A stretch of 64,000 nt of DNA from Strongylocentrotus droebachiensis (Eukaryota > Echinodermata > Echinoidea > Camarodonta > Strongylocentrotidae). This document shows positions 10,569 to 22,900 of the stretch, one piece after another. Both the position numbers and the translations under genes were made by a program. The stretch's first letter is position 1, and every line of letters starts with the position of its first letter. The stretch covers positions 1 to 64,000 of the forward strand of contig JAVYIG010009882.1 in assembly GCA_035222895.1 (NCBI GenBank), in the 5' to 3' direction. The notes under the pieces were generated by a model that did no database searches, had not been told where the DNA came from, and saw nothing but the letters and a program-made list of their open reading frames with translations.

Positions 10569-10969
10569 GTAAATTATTTCTTGTTTGTATCTTGGGTATT
10601 TAGAGGAGGAAATCATTCAGCTTTGTGATTGGTATATCATTGGCTTCAATCTCATTTTATATGAGACTATACTGCAAAGCTCTGACAGAACTTGAGAGCT
10701 GTGCATTTCAATTTTATTGTATCAAAAAGGTTGAAATTAATCTATTAGGTGTTCTGTGCACACACAACATTACAAATGTACTGTTTTGTAAAGGAAGAAT
10801 TGAAATATAAGTAGGAGAAAATGTAAGAACCATTAACGCTATGTTGTATATGGAGTGCAGGAGACTATTCTTAGCTTCAGATCTTTCTACAAATCATGAA
10901 CTATATCAATAGAATTTGACATTTAAATGTTTACACACAAAAACAAGCCTAGTGTTCAGGTTAAAGATT

Positions 10970-11156
10970 ATCTGTACTAGTTTATAGGAGGGATTAGACC
11001 ACACTGCAAGGTCACTGGACAGGTGGTTATCTCATCAACTCAGCTCTCAACTAATATAAGAAAAAGAGGACCATGAGGGACCAATGGTCACCGATTAGCC
11101 TTTGTTTTCTATATAGAGGGAGCAAGTAGCTACAAGTAGGACAGTGTGGCTTTAAG
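10970..11156 (+). repeat. 187-bp interspersed repeat, copy 2 (plus orientation)
   Basis: This is the partner of 5376-5562 in the opposite orientation and of equal length. The pair forms a widely spaced inverted repeat across an exon (6880-7996), which could fold in the pre-mRNA. Confidence 0.8.
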
Positions 11157-11280
11157 GGTAACATACTGGTTTCCACGAATTAACAAAGTCATTGAAGAGA
11201 AAAAAAACGATGTATCCCACTGCTGCCACTATTTAAGAAAGACCATAGAATGAAGGTATAGAAATCTTCCCGGGATAGTT

Positions 11281-11484
11281 GGGTATGAATGAAAATAACA
11301 ATTCATCGTCTTGAAAACTATGATTAATAATTTATCCTCTAGAAAACTATGACTGGTATGACTGAAAATAACAATTTATCGTCTAGAAAACTATGGCTGG
11401 TATCAATAAAAATAACAATTTATCGTCTAGAATACTATGGCTGGTATCACTGAAGATAACAATTGATAGTTTGAAAACCTATAA
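11281..11484 (+). repeat. 44-bp minisatellite, about 4-5 diverged copies
   Basis: The unit GGTATGACTGAAAATAACAA / TTTATCGTCTAGAAAACTATGGCT recurs with its CTGGTAT word at 11353, 11397 and 11441, i.e. exactly 44 bp apart. A longer and more diverged unit lies at the left (11281-11354). Differences are scattered substitutions, so the array is not recent. Confidence 0.85.
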
Positions 11485-12791
11485 AAGAACATCAGACTAC
11501 AGAGACTTGAGGTGGTTTCTTAAATAAACAGTTTATCTAAAAAAAAATCAAGATATAATTACACATCATATGTGTTTTAAGAAATAAATTCATCACACTT
11601 GTTAACATTTTTTTTTTAGAAAAAGACAAGGAAACATATATAATAATGAGTCAATTTATATAGCACAGCTACTATATGAATATACTCTACTAATATAAGG
11701 TATTATATTATTACCCTGGCTGTAGCTGAGCTGCCAGTATATGGCACTAAACTATTTTAAGGAATTAAATTCCTGCCAGGTATATGAATATATATATATA
11801 CATTACCAGATTTGCGTAGTTATCATTTAAAAATAAAATAATGCATTTACATGCTTTTTAAAAGATGTTGCTTCAAATATCCTCCTTGCCTTGATATCAG
11901 GTTAATCTATTTGTAAGTGTACAACTTGGGTGATTTCATTTAGACACATTGTGTTTTGTATGTTGAAGTGCATACTATGCTTTATATCATATGTTTACTC
12001 TTTTTTTATTTAAAAAAACACAAAATCGGTGGTGTGTTGCGGTCATTGTATGCAATGTTTCATTGCCAAAAGTTTTCATCATCAATATGCTCATTAGACT
12101 CAGACTGATTCTTTAATGACAATTTAAAAAGGAAAATAAACTGCTAGTGTTTAGTGGCTTTATCCATCACATCATGCTTCTGTACTCATCTTGTATTCAT
12201 TACAGCAGATGAAAAGCCATGTGTATTTTGCAAGGAATAAACGATCAAGTTTGTAGACTAGACCTAAACTTGATTTTTGCTAGCATCTCATTTGAGATTA
12301 TCTGAAGTCAAATTCAATTTTGTGGAAATATGAGTGTTTTTTTAATGGATTAAAAGTGAAGCTATTATTGGTTAAAAGCTTTTTGGGCTGTTGTAACAAA
12401 GAGTTGATATATCAAATGGTTAATAGGTAGTAATTAAACATCAAGATGTTCTTGTTGCCAACAAGTCATGTAGTCAATATTGGTGTGAAAAATGGTAGAG
12501 AGTATTAGTGGGCCCTCTACTGCTTGGGCTTGTACATGTAGAGGCCAAGGGTAATAGAAAAGTGTTACCATGTATCAAACATTAAAGCCCATTCTGCTCT
12601 GTATGTTGCATAGGATAACCATGTTCAATGTCTTTCATTTCCAGGCTCATTCTTTCATTAGTACCATGTGCTAGTCAGAAGTGAGGTGTCATTTTAACAT
12701 ATACATGAATAGAGGCAGTGTTATTTTGTCAATTATAACAACGTGCTAAACAAAATGTGTAATATATACGTTTTTGCTTCTTCTTCTGCAG

Positions 12792-12968
12792 GATCAAGCA
12801 GTGCTCGGAGCTCTTCCTCCGATATGGGTTCCAGAATTCCCACCCCAAACAGCGGTCCTGTTGCCCCTAGGGGCGGGGGACTCAAGGCTCCAGGACAGCG
12901 TAATTCCATCGGTGCCTCGATTAGCAATGATAAGAGTCGAGGCCCCTCGCCCGTTCCCAACTCATATG
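12792..12968 (+). CDS. NAV: Neuron navigator exon: Ser-rich segment with SxIP motif
   Basis: A 177-nt exon from TTCTGCAG|GATCAAG to TCATATG|GTGGGT, phase 1 on both sides. It encodes GSSSARSSSSDMGSRIPTPN and then a Pro/Gly/Ser stretch ending SPVPNSYG. It contains SRIPTP (12830-12847), a good SxIP match; SxIP motifs bind EB1-type proteins at growing microtubule plus ends, and vertebrate NAV1 is a known plus-end tracking protein. Because it is phase-symmetric it could be a cassette exon. The donor GTGGGT is acceptable but not optimal. Confidence 0.85.
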
Positions 12969-13351
12969 GTGGGTTTGGAAGAAAAAAATACATTAATATT
13001 TATCTTACACAAATTGTAGTACTTTTGATAGGAGACGATTAGTGTTGAAAAACCTGAGATGAATATCTTTCAACAAAGACATATTGAAACTTTACACTGA
13101 TCAGAGTAAAACGCATGAGAAATTAGGAAACTAGAATAAAATGTAAAAGGAACTGAATTTCAATTATTTGACTAAACTAGCTGCACTGCTGCAAAACTCT
13201 TTTTTTTCTTCTTGCCTGTCTATAATTCAGATTCCTTTTCCTTAAATAATTAATGGGTAATTTTAAAGTGGGAGGTTAACAAAAAGAGAATACTGTGTGC
13301 ATACCAAAATCTTTCTAATCTTATTTTTTTTTCCTTTTTAATTTGATTTAG
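12969..13351 (+). other. NAV intron (383 bp)
   Basis: A short AT-rich intron ending TTTAATTTGATTTAG. Nothing else is seen in it. Confidence 0.85.
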
Positions 13352-15671
13352 GTGCAATACCAGGATCCAAGAAGACATCATCATCTCAGGTCCACCAGTC
13401 TTCATCAGGCATCCCATCTACCTCATCTACCTCCAACATTAAGCCTCCTGGCTCTGGTCTAGCCACACCCCGCTCCCAGACCAGAAGCCCCTCCCCTGGT
13501 ATGGCATCCAAGGGCGGAGCAGGGTCCTCTTCAAAGCTTGATGCTGCATCAAAGAGCAAAGCCAGGTCCAGTTCAGTGCCAGCTGGTCAGAAGGGTATTC
13601 CAACCCCTAAGAGCAGTGTAGGGGGTGCAGGCAAGCCCCCTATAGCAGCAGGTGGTGGTGGTGGTGGAGACAAGGCGGGGTCAAAGATACCCCCTGCGAA
13701 CAATGGTAAGGGCTCCATGCTGACCAAGCTGAAGATATTTGGAAAGGATGGGAAAGGACCTCCACCAGCTGCTAAAGAGAAAGAACCGGAGAAACCCAAA
13801 GATGCAGTTGTCAAGAGTAAGCCTGCTCCCGGGAAGTCGTCAATAGCAAAACCGTTACCTCCCAAGAGAGACTCATCAGCTGGTAGGCAAGCTGCCCCTG
13901 CCAAGAAACCTGCTGCAAAGGAATCCAAGTTAGCGCCTCCAAGCAAGGTAGAGAAGAAGGTCAAGGCAGAGGAACCTGTGCCTGAGAGCCATGAATCCCG
14001 AGTTGCAAGAGAGAGAACAAACTCCAATGGGGCTGTATCGCCTGGTCTGACCTTAGGGTCAAGTAGCCCCAAGAATGCTCTAAAGGCTGTGGCGCAGAAA
14101 ACAATCGGAAGAGCGTTTGGTGGGGCCAAACCAAGGACTTCCCCTAAGCTAGGTCACAAGGAATATGTGCAATCTGATCTGAACAATAGTGACTTGAGCG
14201 ATGAAGGCTCTAAGCTGCCGATGCCAGAAAGCAAGCTGAAATCTAAATTACCATTACATAGTGGGGTGGGTGATGGAAGCGTAAGTAGCGATATATTAGA
14301 ATGTGGAAAAATGAGCGGACTGAAAATGCCATCAAATAAAATGAGTATGAGTAAGGTTAAACCTGTGCAGACAGTTACAAGTCAACAGCATGGAGGCCCT
14401 AGTGGTGCCTCAGCCTCGCAGATTCCAAGTTCAAGGGGAATTCCCAAACCAGGTAGCACGCAAAGGTCAGGACTCAAAGCCCCTGGTGCAACCGCTGCAA
14501 AGAAACCAGAATCCACTCCAAGCAGTGAGAAAGAAAGTGAGGAGAAAGTAACATATACAAGGGGTGGTGCGTACAGTCCTGTACCGCCAAAACCTCCTCT
14601 ACAAACTGAACCAATACCAATACTAGATAGTGAGAAAGCCATTGTAGAACCCAGTAAGTCCCCTGTGGTAAAGACGCCATCTTCGGGTGGTCGTAACTCC
14701 ATAACCACATCGCCTAGTCACAACCGTTCCCCAGCTAACACGGCCACGGTTGCGCCATTCAACTATACTGGAAGTCGGCCCCCATCCAAGGACTGCAGTG
14801 ACACGATAAGCATTGCTGCGTCTAATGAAACAGACTCTGCCAACGGCACTCCTATCCACAGCCAGATTAGCATCTCCTCCACCACAAGTCAGTCATCGGA
14901 GAACAGTGTCATCTTCCAGCCGAAGATGGAGGAAGACTTCTGCACAACTGTCTACAAGAATGACAAGGCAGTCACGACCTTTGGTAGTACGCCCAAGCAA
15001 CAGCCTCGTGTCCTCAAGTCCATCCCAGACGTCCCGAGCTCAAGCGATTACAACGTGACGGTCATGAACTCGCAGGTCGGTGCCAGGCCCTCGCCGGTGC
15101 CGAACCGTGCAACTAAGGAGACAACCTTTGGTGACAGCATCACGACGCAGCTGAAGGAGCCTTCCCCAGAGGTGAGGCAATCTCCTGACATGCCCCACTC
15201 TCATCGTAGCTCCAGCTTGACTCGTAGAGGCTCCTTAGGCTCCACCTCCAAGCTCAGGAGCATGTCGACGGTCTCCATACCCACAGAGTCTACCAATGAC
15301 AGCACCATCATGACAACCAAACCTGATGGCACCTATCAGCCTCTTCTTAGCAAGGGCTATCTTAACTCCATGCGACGAACCTTCTCTAACCGCTCACACC
15401 TCAATGATCTCCAGTTTACAGATCAAACGAATCAAACCCTCATCGATGACTGCAACGACTATGTCAGTGAGGATATTGCCAGTGGCTACGTGAGCGATGG
15501 TGATATCTTGCACCGCTCAGCAGGCCTTGGTGATATAGGTAGCGGTTACATGAGTGAAGGAGGAGGTACGCTGTATGCAAGGCGGATCGGGATGTCCTTC
15601 AGGGTGCATGATGGGATGGCCGCTGTACGAGAGTATCTCTCCAAGTCCATGGACCTCAGTGACGAAGAAAG
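13352..15671 (+). CDS. NAV: Neuron navigator large exon: basic, disordered central region
   Basis: A 2,320-nt exon (acceptor TTTAG|GTGCAA, donor GAAAG|GTAAGA), entering in phase 1 and leaving in phase 2, about 773 residues. It carries several blocks conserved in vertebrate NAV2/NAV3 in the same order: GSMLTKLKIFGKDGK (human SMLEKLKLFNSKG), SPKNALKAVAQKTIGRAF (human SPKIALKGIAQRTFSRA), SRGIPKPG, NTATVAPFNY, ETTFGDSITT, GYVSDGDIL, SGYMSEGGGTLYARR and DGMAAVREYL. The first third is Lys/Ser/Pro-rich and probably binds microtubules. Three SxIP motifs occur (SGIP 13405, SKIP 13681, SQIP 14416). No folded domain is predicted. The ATG at 13501 is inside the exon: the frame is open and spliced in from upstream, so it need not be a start. 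Antisense open frames here are shadows. The protein continues to coiled coils and an AAA+ domain in the family, which lie beyond the window. Confidence 0.95.
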
Positions 15672-16910
15672 GTAAGAGACAACTCTGTAATCCTCTTTCA
15701 TCTATGTTGTTTTTGTTGTCTAATTTCTTGTTGGTTTTTGTTGTATTTGTGTACATTTTTGGTATTGTTTTTACAGTAAATATCACAGCAGTTTACTCTG
15801 TGAATTCAGCTGATAGCAATTTTGGTGCCACCTTCATAAGCCCCAGACGCTTTACAAGACCTCATTAAAATCATTTCAGATGATCTTTCCATGAACTCAT
15901 TATTTGAGTTCATTCAAATCTCTAAATCGGTCTCAAATTGAGACTATATTATTTATATATTCATTCATTCATGTATTCATGTATATATTTGCAAGGGGGG
16001 GCGGGGGCTTCTTATTCTAAATATACAAATGGATTGCTTATTACCATTTGTGATAGCCGGTTGGTGGCTGCAGCTAGAAAAATAGATTTTCATTCAGTAA
16101 TTTGACTGTCTTGCATATGGACTGGAGAGGGAAGCAGATAGGTATTATGCATCCACTGAGATCCAAGTTTTGAGCCATTTGCCTTACCGATTGCCGACTG
16201 GAGCATTTTATTGGAAAGTCAGAAGCTCAAATTGTTAAATGTTTAATTACTAAAAACTGGCATTTGTCTACCACATATCTTTGGGAGAAAATAGAAGGGA
16301 AACTATAGTGAGTTTCTTTCTCAAACCATTCTCTTTATCCTTCTATATATTCCTTGATCTTTCTTCCTCTAGATATTCCGACTTTTTGGTTTTAACCTTG
16401 TGGCAAGAAGATTTAATTTGCAGAATTACTAGGATATTTATTCAAAATATCATTCTGATCATCATTCTGATGTGTACCAAACTAGATAGAAATGAAATTC
16501 ACATTTCTTTGAGAAGCCAAAAGAGATCTTAATTCCAGTGACTTGCTTTGAATTTTCTTGATGTATTGCAGCTTTTTCATTAAAGGAGGTGATAATTTTA
16601 CACAGAAAAAACATTATAAAAAAAACAATTACACACACACAAATGGTTTGTAGAGAAATAATAAGAGTAGTCAAGATAACTAGAGGGTAAGGAGTAAAGT
16701 TATCTTGCTTTTAGACTGTAGGTGGCAGCAAACCACTATTACAGACAGTCTGTCACTCCCTTACCTCAGTGTGTAATCATTATCGCTTGCTTGCCTACTC
16801 TCTAATCTCATTACATGCTAGAAGTCTCTCCTAATGCGTAGTTGGGCCGGGGTTTTCATGCTTCTTTTGGCATTTACCTCCGCACTTGAGATTGGAGATG
16901 GGTGTAAACA
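15672..16910 (+). other. Intron sequence, no feature recognised
   Basis: AT-rich unique-looking sequence between the large NAV exon and the pyrimidine array, with a short G-rich run near 15997. No coding or RNA feature is seen. Confidence 0.6.
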
Positions 16911-19900
16911 TTTCTCTCTCGCTTGGTTGTTAGCTCTTTTATACGCTCTCTCTTTCTTCCTCCCCCTCTCCCTCTCTTCCTTTTTGTTCTGTATGCCTCT
17001 CTTTTCTCTTCTCCCTCTCTCTCCTCGTTCTGTCTCTCTCTCTATTTCTTCCTCTCATTCTGTCTCTCTCAATTTCTTCCTCTCATTCTGTCTCTCTCTT
17101 TCTTACTCTCCCTCTCCCTCCTCATTCTGTCTCTCTCTTTCTTCCTCTCCATCTCCCTCTCATTCTGTCTCTCTCTTTCTTACTCTCCCTCTCCCTCCTC
17201 ATTCTGTCTCTCTCTTTCTTCCTCTCCATCTCCCTCCTCATTCTGTCTCTCTTTCTTCCTCTCCATCTCCCTCCTTGTTCTGTCTCTCTCTTTCTTCCTC
17301 TCATTCTGTCTCTCTCTTTCTTCCTCTCCATCTCCCTCCTCATTCTGTCTCTCTCTTTCTTCCTCTCCATCTCCCTCCTCATTCTGTCTCTCTCTTTCTT
17401 CCTCTCCCTCTCCCTCCTCATTCTGTCTCTCTCTTTCTTACTCTCCATCTCCCTCTCATTCTGTCTCTCTCTTTCTTCCTCTCCATCTCCCTCCTCATTC
17501 TGTCTCTCTCTTTCTTCCTCTCCCTCTCCCTCCTCATTCTGTCTCTCTCTTTCTTCCTCTCCATCTCCCTCCTCATTCTGTCTCTCTCTTTCTTCCTCTC
17601 CATCTCCCTCCTCATTCTGTCTCTCTCTTTCTTCCTCTCCATCTCCCTCCTCATTCTGTCTCTCTCTTTCTTCCTCTCCATCTCCCTCCTTGTTCTGTCT
17701 CTCTTTCTTACTCTCCCTCTCCCTCCTCATTCTGTCTCTCTCTTTCTTCCTCTCCATCTCCCTCCTCATTCTGTCTCTCTCTTTCTTCCTCTCCATCTCC
17801 CTCCTCATTCTGTCTCTCTCTTTCTTCCTCTCCATCTCCCTCCTCATTCTGTCTCTCTCTTTCTTCCTCTCCATCTCCCTCCTCATTCTGTCTCTCTCTT
17901 TCTTCCTCTCCATCTCCCTCCTTGTTCTGTCTCTCTTTCTTACTCTCCCTCTCCCTCCTCATTCTGTCTCTCTCTTTCTTACTCTCCATCTCCCTCCTCA
18001 TTCTGTCTCTCTCTTTCTTCCTCTCCATCTCCCTCCTCATTCTGTCTCTCTCTTTCTTCCTCTCCATCTCCCTCCTCATTCTGTCTCTCTCTTTCTTCCT
18101 CTCCATCTCCCTCCTCATTCTGTCTCTCTCTTTCTTCCTCTCCATCTCCCTCCTTGTTCTGTCTCTCTTTCTTACTCTCCCTCTCCCTCCTCATTCTGTC
18201 TCTCTCTTTCTTCCTCTCCCTCTCCCTCCTCATTCTGTCTCTCTCTTTCTTCCTCTCCATCTCCCTCCTCATTCTGTCTCTCTCTTTCTTCCTCTCCATC
18301 TCCCTCCTCATTCTGTCTCTCTCTTTCTTCCTCTCCATCTCCCTCCTCATTCTGTCTCTCTTTCTTACTCTCCCTCTCCCTCCTCATTCTGTCTCTCTCT
18401 TTCTTCCTCTCCATCTCCCTCCTTGTTCTGTCTCTCTCTCTCTTACTCTCCATCTCCCTCCTCATTCTGTCTCTCTCTTTCTTCCTCTCCCTCTCCCTCC
18501 TCATTCTGTCTCTCTCTTTCTTCCTCTCCATCTCCCTCCTCATTCTGTCTCTCTCTTTCTTACTCTCCCTCTCCCTCCTCATTCTGTCTCTCTCTTTCTT
18601 CCTCTCCATCTCCCTCCTTGTTCTGTCTCTCTCTCTCTTACTCTCCATCTCCCTCCTCATTCTGTCTCTCTCTTTCTTCCTCTCCCTCTCCCTCTTCATT
18701 CTGTCTCTCTCTTTCTTCCTCTCCATCTCCCTCCTCATTCTGTCTCTCTCTTTCTTCCTCTCCATCTCCCTCCTCATTCTGTCTCTCTCTTTCTTACTCT
18801 CCCTCTCCCTCCTCATCCTGTCTCTCTCTTTCTTCCTCTCCATCTCCCTCCTCATTCTGTCTCTCTCTTTCTTCCTCTCCATCTCCCTCCTCATTCTGTC
18901 TCTCTCTTTCTTACTCTCCCTCTCCCTCCTCATTCTGTCTCTCTCTTTCTTCCTCTCCATCTCCCTCCTTGTTCTGTCTCTCTCTCTCTCTTACTCTCCA
19001 TCTCCCTCCTCATTCTGTCTCTCTCTTTCTTCCTCTCCCTCTCCCTCTTCATTCTGTCTCTCTCTTTCTTCCTCTCCATCTCCCTCCTCATTCTGTCTCT
19101 CTCTTTCTTCCTCTCCATCTCCCTCCTCATTCTGTCTCTCTCTTTCTTCCTCTCCATCTCCCTCCTCATTCTGTCTCTCTCTTTCTTCCTCTCCCTCTCC
19201 CTCCTCATTCTGTCTCTCTCTTTCTTACTCTCCATCTCCCTCCTCATTCTGTCTCTCTCTTTCTTCCTCTCCATCTCCCTCCTCATTCTGTCTCTCTCTT
19301 TCTTCCTCTCCATCTCCCTCCTCATTCTGTCTCCCTTTCTTACTCTCCCTCTCCCTCCTCATTCTGTCTCTCTCTTTCTTCCTCTCCATCTCCCTCCTTG
19401 TTCTGTCTCTCTCTCTCTTACTCTCCATCTCCCTCCTCATTCTGTCTCGTCTCTTTCTTCCTCTCCCTCTCCCTCCTCATTCTGTCTCTCTCTTTCTTCC
19501 TCTCCATCTCCCTCCTCATTCTGTCACTCTCTTTCTTCCTCTCCATCTCCCTCCTCATTCTGTCTCTCTCTTTCTTCCTCTCCATCTCCCTCCTCATTCT
19601 GTCTCTCTCTTTCTTCCTCTCCATCTCCCTCCTTGTTCTGTCTCTCTTTCTTACTCTCCCTCTCCCTCCTCATTCTGTCTCTCTCTTTCTTCCTCTCCCT
19701 CTCCCTCCTTGTTCTGTCTCTCTTTCTTACTCTCCATCTCCCTCCTCATTCTGTCTCTCTCTTTCTTACTCTCCCTCTCCCTCCTCATTCTGTCTCTCTC
19801 TTTCTTCCTCTCCATCTCCCTCCTTGTTCTGTCTCTCTTTCTTACTCTCCCTCTCCCTCCTCATTCTGTCTCTCTCTTTCTTCCTCTCCATCTCCCTCCT

Positions 19901-22900
19901 CATTCTGTCTCTCTCTTTCTTCCTCTCCATCTCCCTCCTCATTCTGTCTCTCTCTTTCTTCCTCTCCATCTCCCTCCTCATTCTGTCTCTCTTTCTTACT
20001 CTCCCTCTCCCTCCTCATTCTGTCTCTCTCTTTCTTCCTCTCCATCTCCCTCCTCATTCTGTCTCTCTTTCTTACTCTCCCTCTCCCTCCTCATTCTGTC
20101 TCTCTCTTTCTTCCTCTCCATCTCCCTCCTTGTTCTGTCTCTCTCTCTCTTACTCTCCATCTCCCTCCTCATTCTGTCTCTCTCTTTCTTCCTCTCCCTC
20201 TCCCTCCTCATTCTGTCTCTCTCTTTCTTACTCTCCATCTCCCTCCTCATTCTGTCTCTCTCTTTCTTCCTCTCCATCTCCCTCCTCATTCTGTCTCTCT
20301 CTTTCTTCCTCTCCATCTCCCTCCTCATTCTGTCTCTCTCTTTCTTCCTCTCCATCTCCCTCCTTGTTCTGTCTCTCTCTTTCTTCCTCTCCATCTCCCT
20401 CCTTGTTCTGTCTCTCTCTCTCTTACTCTCCATCTCCCTCCTCATTCTGTCTCTCTCTTTCTTCCTCTCCCTCTCCCTCCTCATTCTGTCTCTCTCTTTC
20501 TTACTCTCCATCTCCCTCCTCATTCTGTCTCTCTCTTTCTTCCTCTCCATCTCCCTCCTCATTCTGTCTCTCTCTTTCTTCCTCTCCATCTCCCTCCTCA
20601 TTCTGTCTCTCTTTCTTACTCTCCCTCTCCCTCCTCATTCTGTCTCTCTCTTTCTTCCTCTCCATCTCCCTCCTTGTTCTGTCTCTCTCTCTCTTACTCT
20701 CCATCTCCCTCCTCATTCTGTCTCTCTCTTTCTTCCTCTCCCTCTCCCTCCTCATTCTGTCTCTCTCTTTCTTCCTCTCCCTCTCCCTCCTCATTCTGTC
20801 TCTCTCTTTCTTACTCTCCATCTCCCTCCTCATTCTGTCTCTCTCTCTCTTCCTCTCCATCTCCCTCCTCATTCTGTCTCTCTCTTTCTTACTCTCCCTC
20901 TCCCTCCTCATTCTGTCTCTCTCTTTCTTCCTCTCCATCTCCCTCCTTGTTCTGTCTCTCTCTCTCTCTTACTCTCCATCTCCCTCCTCATTCTGTCTCT
21001 CTCTTTCTTCCTCTCCCTCTCCCTCCTCATTCTGTCTCTCTCTTTCTTCCTCTCCATCTCCCTCCTCATTCTGTCTCTCTCTTTCTTCCTCTCCATCTCC
21101 CTCCTCATTCTGTCTCTCTCTTTCTTCCTCTCCATCTCCCTCCTCATTCTGTCTCTCTCTTTCTTCCTCTCCCTCTCCCTCCTCATTCTGTCTCTCTCTT
21201 TCTTCCTCTCCATCTCCCTCCTTGTTCTGTCTCTCTCTCTCTTACTCTCCATCTCCCTCCTCATTCTGTCTCTCTCTTTCTTCCTCTCCCTCTCCCTCCT
21301 CATTCTGTCTCTCTCTTTCTTCCTCTCCATCTCCCTCCTCATTCTGTCTCTCTCTTTCTTCCTCTCCATCTCCCTCCTCATTCTGTCTCTCTCTTTCTTC
21401 CTCTCCATCTCCCTCCTCATTCTGTCTCTCTCTTTCTTCCTCTCCCTCTCCCTCCTCATTCTGTCTCTCTCTTTCTTCCTCTCCATCTCCCTCCTCATTC
21501 TGTCTCTCTCTTTCTTCCTCTCCATCTCCCTCCTCATTCTGTCTCTCTCTTTCTTCCTCTCCATCTCCCTCCTCATTCTGTCTCTCTCTTTCTTCCTCTC
21601 CCTCTCCCTCCTCATTCTGTCTCTCTCTTTCTTCCTCTCCATCTCCCTCCTCATTCTGTCTCTCTCTTTCTTCCTCTCCATCTCCCTCCTTGTTCTGTCT
21701 CTCTCTCTCTTACTCTCCATCTCCCTCCTCATTCTGTCTCTCTCTTTCTTACTCTCCCTCCTCATTCTGTCTCTCTCTTTCTTCCTCTCCATCTCCCTCC
21801 TTGTTCTGTCTCTCTCTCTCTTACTCTCCATCTCCCTCCTCATTCTGTCTCTCTCTTTCTTCCTCTCCCTCTCCCTCCTCATTCTGTCTCTCTCTTTCTT
21901 CCTCTCCATCTCCCTCCTCATTCTGTCTCTCTCTTTCTTCCTCTCCATCTCCCTCCTCATTCTGTCTCTCTCTTTCTTCCTCTCCATCTCCCTCCTCATT
22001 CTGTCTCTCTCTTTCTTCCTCTCCCTCTCCCTCCTCATTCTGTCTCTCTCTTTCTTCCTCTCCATCTCCCTCCTTGTTCTGTCTCTCTCTCTCTTACTCT
22101 CCATCTCCCTCCTCATTCTGTCTCTCTCTTTCTTCCTCTCCCTCTCCCTCCTCATTCTGTCTCTCTCTTTCTTCCTCTCCATCTCCCTCCTCATTCTGTC
22201 TCTCTCTTTCTTACTCTCCCTCTCCCTCCTCATTCTGTCTCTCTCTTTCTTCCTCTCCATCTCCCTCCTCATTCTGTCTCTCTCTTTCTTCCTCTCCCTC
22301 TCCCTCCTCATTCTGTCTCTCTCTTTCTTCCTCTCCATCTCCCTCCTTGTTCTGTCTCTCTCTCTCTTACTCTCCATCTCCCTCCTCATTCTGTCTCTCT
22401 CTTTCTTCCTCTCCCTCTCCCTCCTCATTCTGTCTCTCTCTTTCTTCCTCTCCATCTCCCTCCTCATTCTGTCTCTCTCTTTCTTCCTCTCCATCTCCCT
22501 CCTCATTCTGTCTCTCTCTTTCTTCCTCTCCATCTCCCTCCTCATTCTGTCTCTCTCTTTCTTACTCTCCCTCTCCCTCCTCATTCTGTCTCTCTCTTTC
22601 TTACTCTCCCTCTCCCTCCTCATTCTGTCTCTCTCTTTCTTACTCTCCCTCTCCCTCCTCATTCTGTCTCTCTCTTTCTTCCTCTCCCTCTCCCTCCTCA
22701 TTCTGTCTCTCTCTTTCTTACTCTCCCTCTCTCTCCTCATTCTGTCTCTCTCTTTCTTCCTCTCCATCTCCCTCCTCATTCTGTCTCTCTCTTTCTTCCT
22801 CTCCATCTCCCTCCTCATTCTGTCTCTCTCTTTCTTCCTCTCCATCTCCCTCCTCATTCTGTCTCTCTCTTTCTTCCTCTCCATCTCCCTCCTCATTCTG

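Larger units (their letters stand above)
10569..12791 (+). other. NAV intron (2,223 bp)
   Basis: It ends in a strong acceptor, TTGCTTCTTCTTCTGCAG. It contains the second 187-bp repeat (10970-11156) and a 44-bp minisatellite (11281-11484). The stretch 11485-12791 is AT-rich with nothing else recognised. Confidence 0.7.

Noticed and set aside
13501-13503. ATG at 13501 as the start of a separate 724-residue protein
   Set aside because: The frame is open upstream to the acceptor at 13352 and joins in phase to the preceding NAV exons; it is an internal Met.
13587-14708. Antisense open frames over the large NAV exon
   Set aside because: Shadows of a strongly supported coding exon with low stop density.
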